Positions 63,436 through 64,000 of a stretch of DNA of 64,000 bases are shown here, in pieces. The notes below the pieces were generated by a model. It saw nothing but the letters and a program-made list of their open reading frames with translations. It did no database searches and had not been told where the DNA came from. Both the position numbers and the translations under genes were made by a program. Source of the DNA: Hemileia vastatrix (taxonomy: Eukaryota > Basidiomycota > Pucciniomycetes > Pucciniales > Zaghouaniaceae); the NCBI GenBank assembly GCA_030280995.1, contig JASXTE010000017.1, forward strand, positions 15,614,498-15,678,497, written 5' to 3'. Every line of letters begins with the position of its first letter. Position 1 is the stretch's first letter.

Positions 63436-64000
63436 ACCGGCATATACTCTGTCATTATGCCTATTACTCTCCAACATTTCTCTTCACCACCCTTTTAAAT
63501 TATTTTTTTTACTCTCCAAATGTCCTCTTTGTGTACTTTTTTCACTTGGTTTGGTATTTTGGTTTGTTGCATATTCTTTTTTTTTTGGAATTTATGGTGA
63601 ATATCTTTTTTTGGATGGCTCATCGGTTTTCTTTCACCAGCTCAACATGAAATCAAATATTTGGTCAGTGATTTTTTTTTTCATTCATCACTCATATCCT
63701 TTTCATCCTCTCCTCAAACATCACTCAAATATTTTTGTTACTATTATTTTCTCAACTCATCTCACCAGGTAAGTCTTTTTTTTTCTTTTTTCTTGTTTTT
63801 TATTTGCTAATCATGAATTTTTTTATTTTGCTTTTTTTTGTTTTTTTTTTTGTTTTTTTTTATGTAAGTCATTTTTTTTATTTCCAAGGTTAGACTAACT
63901 TTTTTTTTCTCTTTTTTCTCTTTTTTTTTCTTTTTTTTTCTCTCCTTCACCCTCTTCAGCTGCCTCATTTCACCCCTTTTCCTCTCTCTTTACCTGCCTC

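Larger units (their letters stand above)
61861..64000 (+). mobile_element. Harbinger copy H2, runs off the window
   Basis: Starts GGGGTATCAATGTTCAGGGA at 61861. Subterminal palindrome 61943-61974, upstream region, transposase 62239-63435, then a T-rich 3' region with GTTTTTTTT runs (63436-64000) without genes. The right end is not in the window. Confidence 0.82.

Overview
The window reads as repeat-dominated nuclear DNA of a fungus, most likely a rust (Pucciniales, Basidiomycota). The reasons are a strongly AT-rich background with few CpG, short introns (57-99 nt) with GTATGT/GTAAGT-type donors, chromodomain Ty3/Gypsy elements, Tnp2 and Harbinger transposases, and decayed members of a Tet-like 2-oxoglutarate/Fe(II) oxygenase family that I recall as expanded in rusts. 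The species is not proven. I see no intact host gene, rRNA or tRNA. Almost every coding region carries nonsense codons or frameshifts.

Layout. 1-2.4 kb: low-complexity DNA and Tet-like pseudogene 1. 2.4-11.2 kb: a full-length chromovirus-type Ty3/Gypsy element on the minus strand (element A), with 790-bp LTRs and a 5-bp target duplication. 11.2-13.2 kb: a minus-strand pseudogene of a SANT-like/coiled-coil family beside GGGGGGTATTGCC-type terminal repeats. 13.3-22.9 kb: plus-strand relative B, cut by the LTR of minus-strand relative C. C is itself interrupted by an unassigned ORF and an LTR fragment of a second family. 23.8-26.2 kb: Rad5/Rad16-like SNF2 helicase pseudogene, tail-to-tail with an unknown gene (26.2-27.3 kb). 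28.4-33.8 kb: a Tnp2-type (CACTA/EnSpm-like) transposase and a companion ORF. 34.0-36.0 kb: about 20 palindromic units arranged as a large inverted repeat.

36.4-56.4 kb is a nest of one LTR family. E (36.4-42.2 kb) is a gag-only element with near-identical LTRs and no pol. F (42.2-44.4 kb) is a gag/LTR remnant. G (44.4-50.1 kb, plus strand) is the 3' part of an element that carries an antisense Zn2Cys6-like gene, which is split by a solo LTR with a GGAGA duplication. G's LTR sits inside Harbinger copy H1, and H1 sits inside the reverse transcriptase of Gypsy element D (51.3-56.4 kb). 56.7-64 kb: a second SANT-like remnant, Tet-like pseudogene 2, an internally deleted Harbinger copy (H3) with a 1.3-kb CAGAAAAAAAA microsatellite, and a more complete Harbinger copy (H2) running off the window.

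How the parts work together: the Gypsy cassettes run gag-protease-RT-RNase H-integrase-chromodomain. Harbinger and Tnp2 elements move by DDE transposases. The SANT-like, Tet-like and SNF2 genes may be transposon cargo or accessory genes. The best candidates for something undescribed are the gag-only element E with an acidic Gag tail, the antisense zinc-cluster gene in element G, the SANT-like gene repeatedly lying beside one terminal motif, and the palindromic array at 34-36 kb.
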